In this document: positions 1 to 9,731 of the stretch, one piece after another
Position numbering within the stretch: the stretch's first letter is position 1
Layout: each line of letters begins with the position of its first letter
NCBI GenBank assembly: GCA_903826865.1
Contig: CAIKGD010000016.1
Coordinates: forward strand, 25,885-89,884
Direction: 5' to 3'
Length of the DNA stretch: 64,000 nt
DNA from: an uncultured Verrucomicrobiota bacterium
GTDB taxonomy: Bacteria; Verrucomicrobiota; Kiritimatiellia; Kiritimatiellales; Tichowtungiaceae
The notes under the pieces: generated by a model
What the model saw: only the letters and a program-made list of their open reading frames with translations
Told to the model about the DNA's origin: nothing
Database searches by the model: none
Translations under genes and position numbers: made by a program

Positions 1-64
1 ACAACCTGTCGATATCTCCCCTCGAATTGTTAATTGTTTTCTAACTGTGCCGATTTGGAGCCCT

Positions 65-1432
65 ATGCGCAAAGATAAAGATACGCTTTGGAAAGAGGCC
101 TGTCACCATTTGGAGGCCACTCTGCCAAAGGATATTTTCGAAAAGTGGATTGCTGTCATCCAGTGCCGCAGTATCGAAGAGAACACGGTTATCCTTGTGG
201 TCGGCAATGATTTTTATCAGTCGTGGCTTGAAGAACATTACATTCCGCTTATCCGGACGGCACTGGCCGTGGTCTCCGGCCGTGAGATGCGGATTGATTT
301 GACGGTGGACTATTCATTGATTGCCGAGCTGCCGGAAGAAAAGAAGGAGAAGGCGCCTTCTTCCCCGGCGACGAAGAAACCGGCAGAAACGAATCTGAAT
401 AAAAACTACACGTTCGATGCCTTTGTGGTCGGCCCGTCAAACCAGTTTGCACACGCAGCCTCGATTGCGGCGGCACAAGCACCGGCGCGTACATACAACC
501 CGCTCTTTATCCACGGCGATGTCGGTTTGGGCAAAACCCACCTGATGCAGGCCATTGGAAATTTTATGCATTCCAAAAGCTCACGCGGCAGCGTTTGCTG
601 CACGAACTGCGAAAGTTTCGTTAATGAGTATATTGAAGCGCTTACAACCCGCTCGCTGTCCAAATTCCGGAAAAAATACCGGACCGTGGATGCCCTGCTG
701 ATCGATGACATTCATTTTCTCGCGGGCAAAGATCAGATGCAGGAGGAATTTTTCCATACCTTCAATGCCATTTTTGAAAATCATAAGCAGATCGTGATGA
801 CGTCCGACCGGCCGGCCGGTGAATTGGCGGGTCTGGCTCCGCGTCTGGTGTCACGCTTCGAGTGGGGCCTGGTGGTCGAGCTCGAAAGCCCGGATGTCGA
901 AACCCGCGTGGCGATTCTGCGCAAAAAGTGTGAGCAATTGAATCTTACGATCGAACAAAGCCTTCTTTTCTATATTGCGGAACGGATTTCATCCAATATC
1001 CGCCGGCTGGAAGGCGCGCTGATCCGCGTAGCTTCTTATGTTTCGTTAACGGGGCTGAAAATGGATCGCACGAAACTGGAGTATCTGCTGCGCGACACGC
1101 TGGATCAGGAGCGTAAACACGCCATCAGCATAGAAGGAATCCAGAAAGCCGTTGCAGAACATTTTGAAATACGGCTGGGAGACCTGGTTGGGCCGAAACG
1201 CCCTCAAAATATTGCCTGGCCGAGACAAATTGCCATGTATTTGTCCCGTACCATGACCGGGCAGTCTTTCCCGGTCATAGGCGATGCTTTCAGCCGGAAC
1301 CATGCCACGATTGTCCACGCCTGTCAGTTGGTGGAGCGGCGGCAAAATGAGGATATGAAGCTGAAACATACGCTCTCCTTGCTTCGTCAGCGCGTCAGCC
1401 ATAACTCCCAAAAGGCCGGACAGGAGCAGTGA
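65..1432 (+). CDS. dnaA: chromosomal replication initiator DnaA
   Basis: DnaA binds DnaA boxes at the origin, oligomerises with ATP and opens the duplex. The protein (455 aa) shows an N-terminal domain I, a linker rich in Lys/Pro/Glu, an AAA+ core with Walker A GDVGLGKTH near residue 150 and Walker B-type LLIDDIHFL, and a C-terminal domain IV with the helix-turn-helix signature region SRNHATIVHAC. The ORF track begins at a GTG at 47, but the ATG at 65 has GGAG just upstream and gives the more usual N-terminus MRKDKDTLW, so I chose it. The next gene downstream is dnaN, the classical dnaA-dnaN order near an origin. Identity is essentially certain; only the start is open. Confidence 0.97.
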   Translation: MRKDKDTLWKEACHHLEATLPKDIFEKWIAVIQCRSIEENTVILVVGNDFYQSWLEEHYIPLIRTALAVVSGREMRIDLTVDYSLIAELPEEKKEKAPSSPATKKPAETNLNKNYTFDAFVVGPSNQFAHAASIAAAQAPARTYNPLFIHGDVGLGKTHLMQAIGNFMHSKSSRGSVCCTNCESFVNEYIEALTTRSLSKFRKKYRTVDALLIDDIHFLAGKDQMQEEFFHTFNAIFENHKQIVMTSDRPAGELAGLAPRLVSRFEWGLVVELESPDVETRVAILRKKCEQLNLTIEQSLLFYIAERISSNIRRLEGALIRVASYVSLTGLKMDRTKLEYLLRDTLDQERKHAISIEGIQKAVAEHFEIRLGDLVGPKRPQNIAWPRQIAMYLSRTMTGQSFPVIGDAFSRNHATIVHACQLVERRQNEDMKLKHTLSLLRQRVSHNSQKAGQEQ

Positions 1433-1662
1433 ATAAACTTCTTATAACCCTGTGGATAAACTGGGTACAGAAACAATAACTTCAGGTTACTGAAACCAAT
1501 CCGGATTTGTACCTGTTTTTTTAACAAAGATGTTCACAGGGGTAAGTAAGGCAACCAAACAGGGTTGAGAGAAAAAAGAGGCTGACTACGCGATCTATTT
1601 ACAGTACTAATAATAATACGGGTTATATAAATTATAATCCTATTAAATAAAGAGGGGTGTTG
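1433..1662. other. candidate replication origin (dnaA-dnaN intergenic)
   Basis: This 230-bp gap contains one perfect DnaA box on the minus strand (TTATCCACA, read as TGTGGATAA at 1451-1459). Its right half, roughly 1595-1655, is very AT-rich and could serve as a DNA unwinding element. The dnaA-dnaN spacer is a common oriC site in bacteria. I see only one perfect box, so a second part of the origin may lie upstream of dnaA, outside the window. The assignment is inference. Confidence 0.45.
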
Positions 1663-2757
1663 ATGAAACTCACAATAGAAAAAGATGTTCTGCTCGAAGC
1701 TCTCCAAAAAGTTCAGTCCATCGTCGGACAACGCAGCACGCTTCCCATCCTTTCAAATGTTCTTTTGAAAACGGAAGGGGAAACCGTTTCATTAACCACT
1801 ACCGATATGGAGGTTTGTGTAAAAACAAGCGCGGCGGCTGAAATTGCTGAACAAGGCGGAACCACGCTGCCCGCCCGCCGGTTTTTTAATATCTGCCGTG
1901 AACTGCCCGCCGGTCAGGTAGAAATAGAAGTGGATGTTAAAGATGTAGCCACGATCCGGTGCGGCCCATCATTTTTTAAACTGGTCGGGTTGACGGAAGA
2001 GGATTTCCCGCCGCTTCCTGAATTTGAAGAAAGCGCGGTTTACACCATTGATCAGAATGTTTTTAAAGAAATGCTTCAAAAGGTTTCGTATGCTTCTTCT
2101 ACGGATGAAACCCGTTATATTCTTAATGGCTCACTGCTTAGTTTTAAGGATGAAAAGCTTACGGTTGTAGCTACGGACGGGCGGAGGCTCGCACTGGTCG
2201 AACAGGAAGTAGAGTTTTCAGAAGATGCACAGGCCAGTCTGGTTGTTCCCACTAAAACACTGAATGAATTGATAAAAACGCTTGGTGAAGAAGGACTTTT
2301 AAGAATACGAGTGTCAGCGGCGCAAGTGGCATTTGATTTTGACCGGATTCTTATCATTTCAAAACTGATCGAAGGAACCTACCCGAACTTTCAACAGGTA
2401 ATTCCGGCGCAATGTGAGGAGCGAATCGCCATTGATCGTGAAACCTTATTGAATGCCGTGCGCCGAGTATCATTACTTACCGATGACCAAACCGCTTCCA
2501 TCCGGCTTACTTTTGGAAAAAACAAGCTCGAACTGGTCACGAACAGTCCGGAAATCGGAGAAGCGCGCGAAACCATACCTGTTAAATACGAAGGAAAAGA
2601 AATTTCCATCGCGTTCAATCCAGGGTTTTTAATGGCGCCGCTTCGTCACTTAGACTCCGACGAAATATTTTTTGAACTGTCGGACGAGTTGAGCCCGGGT
2701 GTGATAAAGACCGGTGTACCGTTCCTGTATGTGCTGATGCCGATACGGGTATCGTAA
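1663..2757 (+). CDS. dnaN: DNA polymerase III beta sliding clamp
   Basis: This is the ring-shaped processivity clamp of the replicative polymerase. The protein of 364 aa begins MKLTIEKDVLLEALQKVQSI and ends with the typical ...YVLMPIRVS tail, and its length matches the family. The ORF track starts at a GTG at 1657 (MLMKL). The ATG at 1663 is preceded at good spacing by AGAGGGG and gives the family N-terminus MKLTI, so I used it. It follows dnaA across the presumed origin. It shows no oddities. Confidence 0.97.
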   Translation: MKLTIEKDVLLEALQKVQSIVGQRSTLPILSNVLLKTEGETVSLTTTDMEVCVKTSAAAEIAEQGGTTLPARRFFNICRELPAGQVEIEVDVKDVATIRCGPSFFKLVGLTEEDFPPLPEFEESAVYTIDQNVFKEMLQKVSYASSTDETRYILNGSLLSFKDEKLTVVATDGRRLALVEQEVEFSEDAQASLVVPTKTLNELIKTLGEEGLLRIRVSAAQVAFDFDRILIISKLIEGTYPNFQQVIPAQCEERIAIDRETLLNAVRRVSLLTDDQTASIRLTFGKNKLELVTNSPEIGEARETIPVKYEGKEISIAFNPGFLMAPLRHLDSDEIFFELSDELSPGVIKTGVPFLYVLMPIRVS

Positions 2758-2765
2758 GGGAAAAA

Positions 2766-2839
2766 TGGTTGCCCGACTAGGATTTGAACCTAGACAAGCA
2801 GATTCAGAGTCTGCTGTGCTACCATTACACCATCGGGCA
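2766..2839 (-). tRNA. tRNA-Gln (CUG)
   Basis: On the minus strand the sequence folds as a cloverleaf with acceptor TGCCCGA/TCGGGCA, a T-arm with GGTTCAAATCC, and an anticodon stem GCAGA/TCTGC enclosing the loop CTCTGAA, giving anticodon CTG (Gln). The 3' CCA is encoded (TGG at 2766-2768 on the plus strand). It lies between dnaN and a small unknown gene, opposite to both. Confidence 0.93.
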
Positions 2840-2899
2840 GAAGAACGGAAAATAAGCCAGAGATTACCGCAGAGTGCAAGAGGGAACAGATAAAAAGAG

Positions 2900-3139
2900 A
2901 TGAGTGAGACCGGACAGAGCCGGGTTATTGGACTGCTCGGCGTCGGATTTGACAACGAAGACGGGCATATCCGAATCACACAAGCGGATACTTACCACGT
3001 ACTCATGGGCACTGGAAAAACCCATGAAGAACTGAAAAAAATATGTCACCGGATCGATGAATCCCTGAAAGCCGCCGGGCGGAAGCTGAACGACTGTTCC
3101 CCTGAAGAATTCATGACGATAGTGCAGGATTTGTTCTGA
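2900..3139 (+). CDS. small protein of unknown function (79 aa)
   Basis: I do not recognise this protein. It is 79 aa, acidic, with no signal peptide or membrane segment, and begins MSETGQSRVIGLLGVGFDNE. Its composition and the absence of a better overlapping frame suggest a real soluble protein. It sits 13 bp upstream of the glycosyltransferase gene on the same strand, so the two are probably cotranscribed. A purine-rich AAAAGAG stretch precedes the ATG. It could be a small regulator or an alpha/beta fold; nothing in the sequence decides this. Confidence 0.7.
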   Translation: MSETGQSRVIGLLGVGFDNEDGHIRITQADTYHVLMGTGKTHEELKKICHRIDESLKAAGRKLNDCSPEEFMTIVQDLF

Positions 3140-3152
3140 AACAGGCACCGGC

Positions 3153-4358
3153 ATGAAAATACTTTTTCTTACCAATAAACTTCCTCACGCCGAAGTGGCT
3201 GGCGGACACCGAATCATTTATGAGCGCATCCGGTGCTTGTCTGAGCACGGACACCAGGTCGGGCTGTTAACTTTTATTCAGGACGAAAAAAAGGAACAAA
3301 TAGAGTCGCTGAGGCCGCTGTTGATCGAACTTCGCACGCTGCCTCACCCGCGCCGCAATATTCTTGTCCGCGCCTTTCACGATTACTTGTCTTTAAGCCG
3401 TCCGGCGGTCTTCTGGAAGAGCTATTCTGCTGACATGATGAAAAAAGCCGGCGAAGCGGCGGAACAGGGGAAATACGATCTGGTGGTGGCCGAGTTTTCT
3501 GAAATGGGACAATACCTGCATAAAAATTCCTATCTCTCGGCCGTACACACAGTAATTTCCTGTCACCGGTGTGTAACGGACTCCTATGAGAAATACACCG
3601 AACTCGGTGAAGTAAAATGGAGACTTCACCTCAAAAGCATCCCTCAGTTGCGCGGACTTCAAAAATACGAGTTCAACATGTATCGCAGCGCCGACCGGAT
3701 TCTGGTGCTCACGCCGCAGGATCGCTTCACCATGCAATATTATGCGCAGGATCTCGCGATTTCCGTTGTGCCGGCCGGCGTGGATGTCCGGTATCTGCAG
3801 GCGCATCCTCCCGTACCCAAAGAACCGATTGTCCTGCTGACCGGCTTCATGAGCGACCCTGCGAACGAAGACGGTGTCGAATGGTTCTGTCATCATGTCT
3901 GGCCGCGCCTCAGCGAACGGCACCCCGAAGTTAAATTTTACATTGTCGGCGCCTCGCCGGGGCGCCGTATCCGGCGGCTCGCGCAGAAAGACAGCCGCAT
4001 CATCGTTACCGGCAGCGTTAAAGACCTGCGCCCGTACCGCAACCGTGCGCGCGTCTTCGTTTCTCCGGTCCGGCTGGGTTCCGGTATGCGCACCAAAGTG
4101 CTCGAAGCCATGGCGGGCGGCCTGCCGGTCGTATCCACCTCGCTCGGCATGGCCGGTATCGAAGCGCAGACCGGCGTAAACTGCCTGGTCGCCGATACCC
4201 CGGAGCTTTTCACGCAGAGCGTCGAATGGCTGCTCACCGACCGCGCGCTGGCCGCCAGAATGGCCCGCAGCGCCCGCGAGCTGGTCGAAGAGAAACACTC
4301 GCTGGAAAGCGGCCTGCGCCGCTTTGAAAACATCCTCAACGCCATCGTGGAAGGATGA
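3153..4358 (+). CDS. glycosyltransferase, GT4 family
   Basis: This is a retaining GT-B glycosyltransferase of 401 aa. The N-terminus MKILFLTNKLPHAEVAGGH is the typical first strand and glycine loop of GT4 enzymes. The C-terminal nucleotide-sugar half contains GSGMRTKVLEAMAGGLPVV, matching the family motif around the catalytic Glu, after a KFYIVGASPG strand. There is no signal peptide, so it acts on the cytoplasmic face, probably in polysaccharide or lipid-linked sugar assembly. The substrate cannot be read from the sequence. It follows the small unknown gene and precedes a methyltransferase 29 bp downstream on the same strand, which may form one transcription unit. Confidence 0.88.
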   Translation: MKILFLTNKLPHAEVAGGHRIIYERIRCLSEHGHQVGLLTFIQDEKKEQIESLRPLLIELRTLPHPRRNILVRAFHDYLSLSRPAVFWKSYSADMMKKAGEAAEQGKYDLVVAEFSEMGQYLHKNSYLSAVHTVISCHRCVTDSYEKYTELGEVKWRLHLKSIPQLRGLQKYEFNMYRSADRILVLTPQDRFTMQYYAQDLAISVVPAGVDVRYLQAHPPVPKEPIVLLTGFMSDPANEDGVEWFCHHVWPRLSERHPEVKFYIVGASPGRRIRRLAQKDSRIIVTGSVKDLRPYRNRARVFVSPVRLGSGMRTKVLEAMAGGLPVVSTSLGMAGIEAQTGVNCLVADTPELFTQSVEWLLTDRALAARMARSARELVEEKHSLESGLRRFENILNAIVEG

Positions 4359-4387
4359 CGGGCCGAACCTGCAAACAGTTTTGAATC

Positions 4388-4999
4388 ATGAACAACACGT
4401 ACTTCAACAGCAGAGCCGCAGCCTGGGATGACAATCCGGTGCGTATAGAAAACGCCCGGCGGATTGCCGCAGCCATCAGGGCGCAGCTTCCATTTTCACA
4501 AACCTGGACAGCGCTGGAGTTCGGATGCGGAACCGGACTCATCAGCCGCGAACTGCTTCCCGGTCTGGGAAGTATTCTGGCTGTTGATCTTTCTTCCGGC
4601 ATGATCGAACAGCTTCAAAAACGGATCGAAGAAGACGGCATGAAAAATATAAAGGCGCGTTGTCTGAATATCCTGACCCATCCGCCGACCGGCACAGTTG
4701 ATCTGATTTTCAGTTCCATGGCGCTTCATCATGTGCCCGAAACGGGGCTGCTGCTGGACGCGCTTACCGCACAGCTGAATCCCGGCGGCTTCATCGCGCT
4801 CGCCGACCTCGACAGCGAAGACGGAAAATTTCACGACGAAGAGGCCGGACCGGTTCATCATGGATTCAACCGCGCCGAACTGATGCAGCGGCTGCGCGAC
4901 CGGGGCTGCGAAGCCGTCGCCGCTGTTACGGCCAATACCATCCGCAAAAACGGCCGGGACTATCCGGTATTCCTTATCACCGCCCGCAAAGCGGCCTGA
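4388..4999 (+). CDS. class I SAM-dependent methyltransferase
   Basis: The 203-aa protein has SAM-binding motif I ALEFGCGTGLISREL near residue 40, motif II LAVDLSSGM, and a later strand DLIFSSMALHHVPE. This arrangement is typical of the Methyltransf_11/25 families. The substrate is unknown. Its size suits a small-molecule or quinone-type methyltransferase, but that is a guess. It lies just downstream of the glycosyltransferase, and about 110 bp separate it from the following helicase gene. Confidence 0.88.
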   Translation: MNNTYFNSRAAAWDDNPVRIENARRIAAAIRAQLPFSQTWTALEFGCGTGLISRELLPGLGSILAVDLSSGMIEQLQKRIEEDGMKNIKARCLNILTHPPTGTVDLIFSSMALHHVPETGLLLDALTAQLNPGGFIALADLDSEDGKFHDEEAGPVHHGFNRAELMQRLRDRGCEAVAAVTANTIRKNGRDYPVFLITARKAA

Positions 5000-5111
5000 T
5001 AATTTTCCGTCCTCTGGAAGAATCAGCTCGCTATTTTTCTCTGTTTGGAAAGAATGGGTTGCATTTTTCCCGCCTGTTAAGCCAGGTGCTGCGAGAGAGG
5101 CAAAACAGAGA

Positions 5112-8100
5112 ATGGCGCTACCGTTTACACAGAAAATTCTGCAAGACTGGGCCGGCTGGAAGGCGTTCCGGGACGGCAAACTGCTGTTCGAGCGCGGAGT
5201 TGTCGAGAAAGTCGAATACAACCACCCGTTTATTTCCGGCGAACTCGCCGTCGGTATCCGCGGGATGCGCACCAAGTTCGAGCTTCTGCCGGACGGTTTC
5301 GTAGACAATCACTGCCCGTGCCGCGAAAACCGGGAAAAAGGACTCATTTGCGCGCATCTTGTCGCGCTCGGACTCGAAGCCGTCAAACAGTACAGCGATC
5401 CGTTGCGGCAGGAAAAAGCGCTCAAAGAAAAACGCCGCGCCGAGCGGCTGCAGCAGCACGACGAAACCAAATACATCACCCGCGTTCCTGCCAATCATCC
5501 CAAAGCGGTTTCGGCGGTGCTGCGCATCACACTCGAACAGAACTGGCGCGAGCAGGCGCGCGGCGGGCGCTTCCCGCTGCGCTGTTTTGCCAATTACAAC
5601 GGGAGGAACATTCCGCTCAACGATGTACCGGCGGATATTCCGCTTTCGTTTACGCCGCGCGACGAAAACCTTCTTTTTGTCCTCGAAGATATTTCTGAGG
5701 GGCCCGCTAAAGGACGGCTGGTTGCACGCGAGGCGGATTTCATCAATCTGCTGCAGCTCTTCAGCAACAAGCCGCTCTACGAAGAGAACGCGGAAACGCC
5801 GCTCGCCGTTCTGCCTGAAACCGCCGGTACGCGCCTGCGCATGGAACTTGACGAAGCGAGCGGCGAACTCAACCTTTCGATGATCGCCGACCTGCCGGTG
5901 CAAAACGAAAAACCGCTTTTCATCATAGGCGCCCGCGAAGGATGGATTTTTGCGCAGAACACGTTCAGAAAACTGAACGAACTGCTGCCCGGCCCGCTGC
6001 GCAGCATCTACCACAACCCGACACGCATTGCCCGGCCCGCTGTGCCGCATTTCCTGAACCACGAACTTCCGACCCTCGGAAGTCTCATTCCGGTTGATAC
6101 GGAGGTGTCGCCTGATCTCTTCACGCTGAAGCCCGCCGAACCGCACTTCCGCCTCGTGGTCAGCGGCAGCCCGGCTTCGCTGGCCGCCAAGTTTTTTGCC
6201 GAATACGAAGACAACATTCTCATTGCCTGCCGGGACGAAGCCGCCGGCAATTTTGCCATTCCTTCACCCGGCGACATTCTCGAATACGGCGTACGCAACC
6301 CCGACGCAGAAAAACAGGCGCTCGAAAAGCTGGCCTTTTCCGGCTTCCGCGGAAACCGCGGCGATCTGCTCACCGCCATTGTCGGCCCGCGCGAAGTATT
6401 GAATTTTCTCGGCGGGGCCGTTCCGCGGCTGCGCCGCTACGGCTGGCGCGTCGAACTCGAAGGCCGCGTCGCGCCGTTCATGGAGGAAGCGGAATTCACC
6501 ACGCCCGTTATCCGCATCCATGAAGCGCCGGCCAACGGATTTTTCGATGTCGGCTACGCCTACGAAAACAGCGGCGGGCAGAGCCTGACGGAAAGCGAAA
6601 TCCAGCGCGCACTCAACATGGGCGAGGCGTTTGTCGAAAAGAACGGCCGCACCATTCTGCTCGACATCGACGCCATTGAAACCGCCCGCGAAGTGTTCAG
6701 CGACTGCGCGTTCGGCGCGGGCGGCGCGGCGGGCACTTTCCGCATGAACGATATTTATGCCGCCTACGTTCAGGCTTCGCTCCACTCTCTTGACGGCGTG
6801 GATGTCGAAGCATCGCCCGACTGGATGAAAATGGCGCAGACGCAGAACCGCGTGCAGAAAATAGAACCTGAACCGCTCGGCGCAAAACTCGAAAACACCC
6901 TGCGCTTCTATCAGAAAGAAGGCGTCTACTGGCTGCGTTTTCTCGAACGCAGCGGGTTCTGCGGACTTCTGGCCGACGAAATGGGACTTGGCAAAACACT
7001 GCAGGCGCTCGTCTGGCTTCAGCTGGAGAGGCATAATGAAAAGGCGCGCGGCAAACCGGCGCTCATCGTCTGCCCGACCAGTCTGGTGGACAACTGGGCC
7101 GAGGAAGCCGAGAAATTCACGCCGGAGCTCCGTGTACTGAAACTGCACGGCACGGAGCGCCACGACCTCTGGGGAAAAGTCGGCGAAAGCGATCTGGTCA
7201 TCACGTCCTACGCGCTGCTCCGCCGCGACATCGAAAAATATCTGGAGTATGACTTCGCCGTTGCCGTGCTCGACGAGGCGCAGCACATCAAAAACCGCTC
7301 TACGCAGAACGCCGTCGCCGCCAAAAAAATCCGCGCGGTGCACAAACTCGTGCTCACCGGTACGCCGATTGAAAACAGCGTCGCCGATCTCTGGTCCATC
7401 ATGGACTTTCTGATGCCCGGCTACCTCAGCAACCACAAAGCCTTCCGCGAAAACTACGAACTGCCGATCAGCCGCGGCGGCCCCGACGGCGAACTCGCGC
7501 AGCTGAAACTGCGCCGCAAACTGCATCCGTTCCTGCTGCGCCGCCTCAAACGCGAAGTAGCCAAAGACCTGCCCGAAAAAATCCAGCGTGTCGCGCACAG
7601 CACGCTCAGCAAGGATCAGTATCTGGTCTATAAAGAACTGCTCGAAAGTTCGAAACGCAAAATCAGCGACATGGTCGCTGCACAAGGATTCAACCGTTCG
7701 CGCATGCAGATTTTCAAAACACTGCTGCGCCTGCGCCAGACCTGCTGCCATCTCGATCTGCTCAAGCTGCCGAATCTCAAGAGCGAATTCCCGTCCGCCA
7801 AAATGGAACTTTTCTTCGAACTGGTGGACGAAGCGCTCGATGCGCGCCACCGCATTCTGGTCTTCAGCCAGTTTACCTCGATGCTCGCCATTCTGCGGCG
7901 CGAGCTGGAAACGCGGGAACTGAAATACTGCTATCTCGACGGCTCCACCAAAGAGCGGCAGAGCATCGTGCGGCAGTTCAACACCGACCGCTCCATACCG
8001 GTTTTCCTTATCAGCCTGAAAGCGGGCGGAAGCGGACTCAACCTTACCGGCGCCGACATGGTTATCCACTACGACCCGTGGTGGAACCCGGCGGTGGAAG

Positions 8101-8303
8101 ATCAGGCCACCGACCGCGCCCACCGCATCGGACAGAAAAACACTGTTTACAGCGTCAAGCTCATCACCAAAGACACCGTCGAAGAAAAGGTTCTGCAGAT
8201 GCAGCAGCGCAAGCAGGGCGTCATCAATGCCACGCTCGAAAAAGAAGGTGCCTTCATGCAGGCGCTCACCTGGAACGATGTCCAGGAACTGCTGTCGCTC
8301 TAA
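5112..8303 (+). CDS. SWIM zinc finger / SNF2-family helicase
   Basis: This is a 1063-aa Swi2/Snf2 ATPase. Near residues 67-80 a SWIM-type zinc motif reads CPCRENREKGLICAHL. A long non-enzymatic middle region follows. The SNF2 motor then has Walker A DEMGLGKTLQ near residue 622, motif II DEAQH near 719, LVLTGTPIEN (motif III) and the motif VI region DRAHRIGQ near 1002. Bacterial proteins of this build (RapA/HepA-like or SWIM-SNF2) translocate on DNA and act in transcription recycling or chromosome maintenance; the exact role here is unknown. The start ATG is preceded by a purine-rich GAGAGAGG. The MFS gene follows 13 bp downstream. Confidence 0.92.
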   Translation: MALPFTQKILQDWAGWKAFRDGKLLFERGVVEKVEYNHPFISGELAVGIRGMRTKFELLPDGFVDNHCPCRENREKGLICAHLVALGLEAVKQYSDPLRQEKALKEKRRAERLQQHDETKYITRVPANHPKAVSAVLRITLEQNWREQARGGRFPLRCFANYNGRNIPLNDVPADIPLSFTPRDENLLFVLEDISEGPAKGRLVAREADFINLLQLFSNKPLYEENAETPLAVLPETAGTRLRMELDEASGELNLSMIADLPVQNEKPLFIIGAREGWIFAQNTFRKLNELLPGPLRSIYHNPTRIARPAVPHFLNHELPTLGSLIPVDTEVSPDLFTLKPAEPHFRLVVSGSPASLAAKFFAEYEDNILIACRDEAAGNFAIPSPGDILEYGVRNPDAEKQALEKLAFSGFRGNRGDLLTAIVGPREVLNFLGGAVPRLRRYGWRVELEGRVAPFMEEAEFTTPVIRIHEAPANGFFDVGYAYENSGGQSLTESEIQRALNMGEAFVEKNGRTILLDIDAIETAREVFSDCAFGAGGAAGTFRMNDIYAAYVQASLHSLDGVDVEASPDWMKMAQTQNRVQKIEPEPLGAKLENTLRFYQKEGVYWLRFLERSGFCGLLADEMGLGKTLQALVWLQLERHNEKARGKPALIVCPTSLVDNWAEEAEKFTPELRVLKLHGTERHDLWGKVGESDLVITSYALLRRDIEKYLEYDFAVAVLDEAQHIKNRSTQNAVAAKKIRAVHKLVLTGTPIENSVADLWSIMDFLMPGYLSNHKAFRENYELPISRGGPDGELAQLKLRRKLHPFLLRRLKREVAKDLPEKIQRVAHSTLSKDQYLVYKELLESSKRKISDMVAAQGFNRSRMQIFKTLLRLRQTCCHLDLLKLPNLKSEFPSAKMELFFELVDEALDARHRILVFSQFTSMLAILRRELETRELKYCYLDGSTKERQSIVRQFNTDRSIPVFLISLKAGGSGLNLTGADMVIHYDPWWNPAVEDQATDRAHRIGQKNTVYSVKLITKDTVEEKVLQMQQRKQGVINATLEKEGAFMQALTWNDVQELLSL

Positions 8304-8315
8304 AAGGTCCGGCAG

Positions 8316-9647
8316 ATGACAGCCAAAAAACAAATCGGTCTGGATGAAATGTCTCGGTGGCAGCTGCTGTTCCGGGCGCTGCAACACCGGAATTTCCGTC
8401 TGTTTTTTCTGGGGCAGACAGTTTCGCTGCTCGGCACCTGGATGCAGATGACGGCCGTGGCCTGGCTGGTCTGGCGGCTGGAACACAATGCGTTTCTGCT
8501 GGGGTTCACCGGGTTTGCGGCGCGGATCCCTGCGTTCATCATGGCTCCGCTGGCCGGCGTACTGGTGGATCGCTGGAACCGCCACCGGCTGGTGATCATC
8601 ACGCAGACGCTCTCGATGGTTCAGGCGCTGCTGCTGGCGGGGCTGATGTTTTCGGGACACATTGCCATCTGGCAGATTATCCTGCTGTCACTGCTGCTCG
8701 GCTTCGTTGATGCACTGGACATGCCGGCGCGCCAGTCTTTCATGATCCAGATGCTGGACCGGCGGGAAGATCTGACCAGCGCGATTGCGCTGAATTCATC
8801 CATGGTGAACGGCGCGCGCCTGCTGGGTCCGGTGATTGCGGGTCTTATCATTGCGGCCTCCGGCGAAGGATTCTGTTTTCTGATCAACGGCCTCAGCTAC
8901 ATAGCCGTTATCGCGGGGCTTCTGATGATGCGGGTGCCGCTGCACCGCCGCGCCGCGTCGAAACCGGCGGTTTTCCAGCATTTGAAAGAAGGCTTCGTTT
9001 ACGCTTTCGGGTTCCCGCCGATCCGGTCGCTGCTGCTGCTGCTGGCGCTGGTCAGTCTGACCGGCGCATCGTATGCCCAGCTGTTGCCGGTTTTTGCGCA
9101 GCAGATTCTGCACGGCGGCGCACGGACGCAGGGACTGCTGGCCTCTGCGGCGGGGCTCGGTGCGCTGGCCGGCGCCATGCTGCTTGCCATGCGCCGCAGC
9201 GTCCGCGGGCTGGGGGTATGGATTGCGTGGGCACCGGCGGTTTTCGGCGCAGGACTGATCGGTATGGGGCTGTCTTCCGCGCTCTGGCTAACGCTGACGG
9301 TGATGACGGTGATCGGATTCGGCTTTCTCGTGTTAATGGCCGCAACCAATACCATTCTTCAAATGATCGTGGATGATGACAAAAGAGGCCGGGTGATGAG
9401 TTTTTATACCATGTCGTTTATGGGAACTGTTCCGCTGGGCAGTCTGCTGGCCGGATCGCTCGTCCATCTCATTGGCGCGCCGGCAACCGTTATTTCCGGC
9501 GGCGTCTGCTGTATAGCCGGAGCGCTTGTTTTCGCCGCCCGGTTGAAGAACCTGCGGCGACTGCTCCGCCCGATCTATATCCGGAAAGGAATTATTCCGG
9601 AAGTGGCCGCCGGGCTTCAATCCGCTTGCGGCGAAACACCGCCGTAG
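8316..9647 (+). CDS. MFS transporter (MFS_3/EntS-like)
   Basis: This is a 443-aa integral membrane protein with about 12 hydrophobic segments. The first begins at FRLFFLGQTVSLLGTWMQMT, which is characteristic of the MFS_3 group (enterobactin exporter-like and related efflux permeases). The signature loop after TM2 reads LAGVLVDRWNRHRL (the GxxxDRxxR motif A). It is probably a proton-driven exporter; the substrate is unknown. It follows the SNF2 gene by 13 bp on the same strand. A hairpin-rich intergenic region lies directly downstream. Confidence 0.88.
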   Translation: MTAKKQIGLDEMSRWQLLFRALQHRNFRLFFLGQTVSLLGTWMQMTAVAWLVWRLEHNAFLLGFTGFAARIPAFIMAPLAGVLVDRWNRHRLVIITQTLSMVQALLLAGLMFSGHIAIWQIILLSLLLGFVDALDMPARQSFMIQMLDRREDLTSAIALNSSMVNGARLLGPVIAGLIIAASGEGFCFLINGLSYIAVIAGLLMMRVPLHRRAASKPAVFQHLKEGFVYAFGFPPIRSLLLLLALVSLTGASYAQLLPVFAQQILHGGARTQGLLASAAGLGALAGAMLLAMRRSVRGLGVWIAWAPAVFGAGLIGMGLSSALWLTLTVMTVIGFGFLVLMAATNTILQMIVDDDKRGRVMSFYTMSFMGTVPLGSLLAGSLVHLIGAPATVISGGVCCIAGALVFAARLKNLRRLLRPIYIRKGIIPEVAAGLQSACGETPP

Positions 9648-9671
9648 AATTTAGAGCGTTTTAGGAAAAGC

Positions 9672-9722
9672 TGTAGCCGTTCGCCTGAGGCGAACGAAGT
9701 CGCCCGCAGGGCGACTGCTACA
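9672..9722. repeat. REP-like double-palindrome element, copy A
   Basis: An outer inverted repeat TGTAGC (9672-9677)/GCTACA (9717-9722) encloses two adjacent perfect palindromic hairpins, GTTCGCCTGAGGCGAAC at 9679-9695 and GTCGCCCGCAGGGCGAC at 9699-9715. It can fold into a three-way junction. The second inner sequence resembles REP-type intergenic palindromes. A second element of the same architecture but different sequence lies at 20923-20976. Confidence 0.7.
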
Positions 9723-9731
9723 AGCGAAACT

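Noticed and set aside
6264-8660. 798-aa minus-strand ORF
   Set aside because: It is antisense to the SNF2 and MFS genes, with a His/Arg/Phe-rich composition typical of shadow frames.
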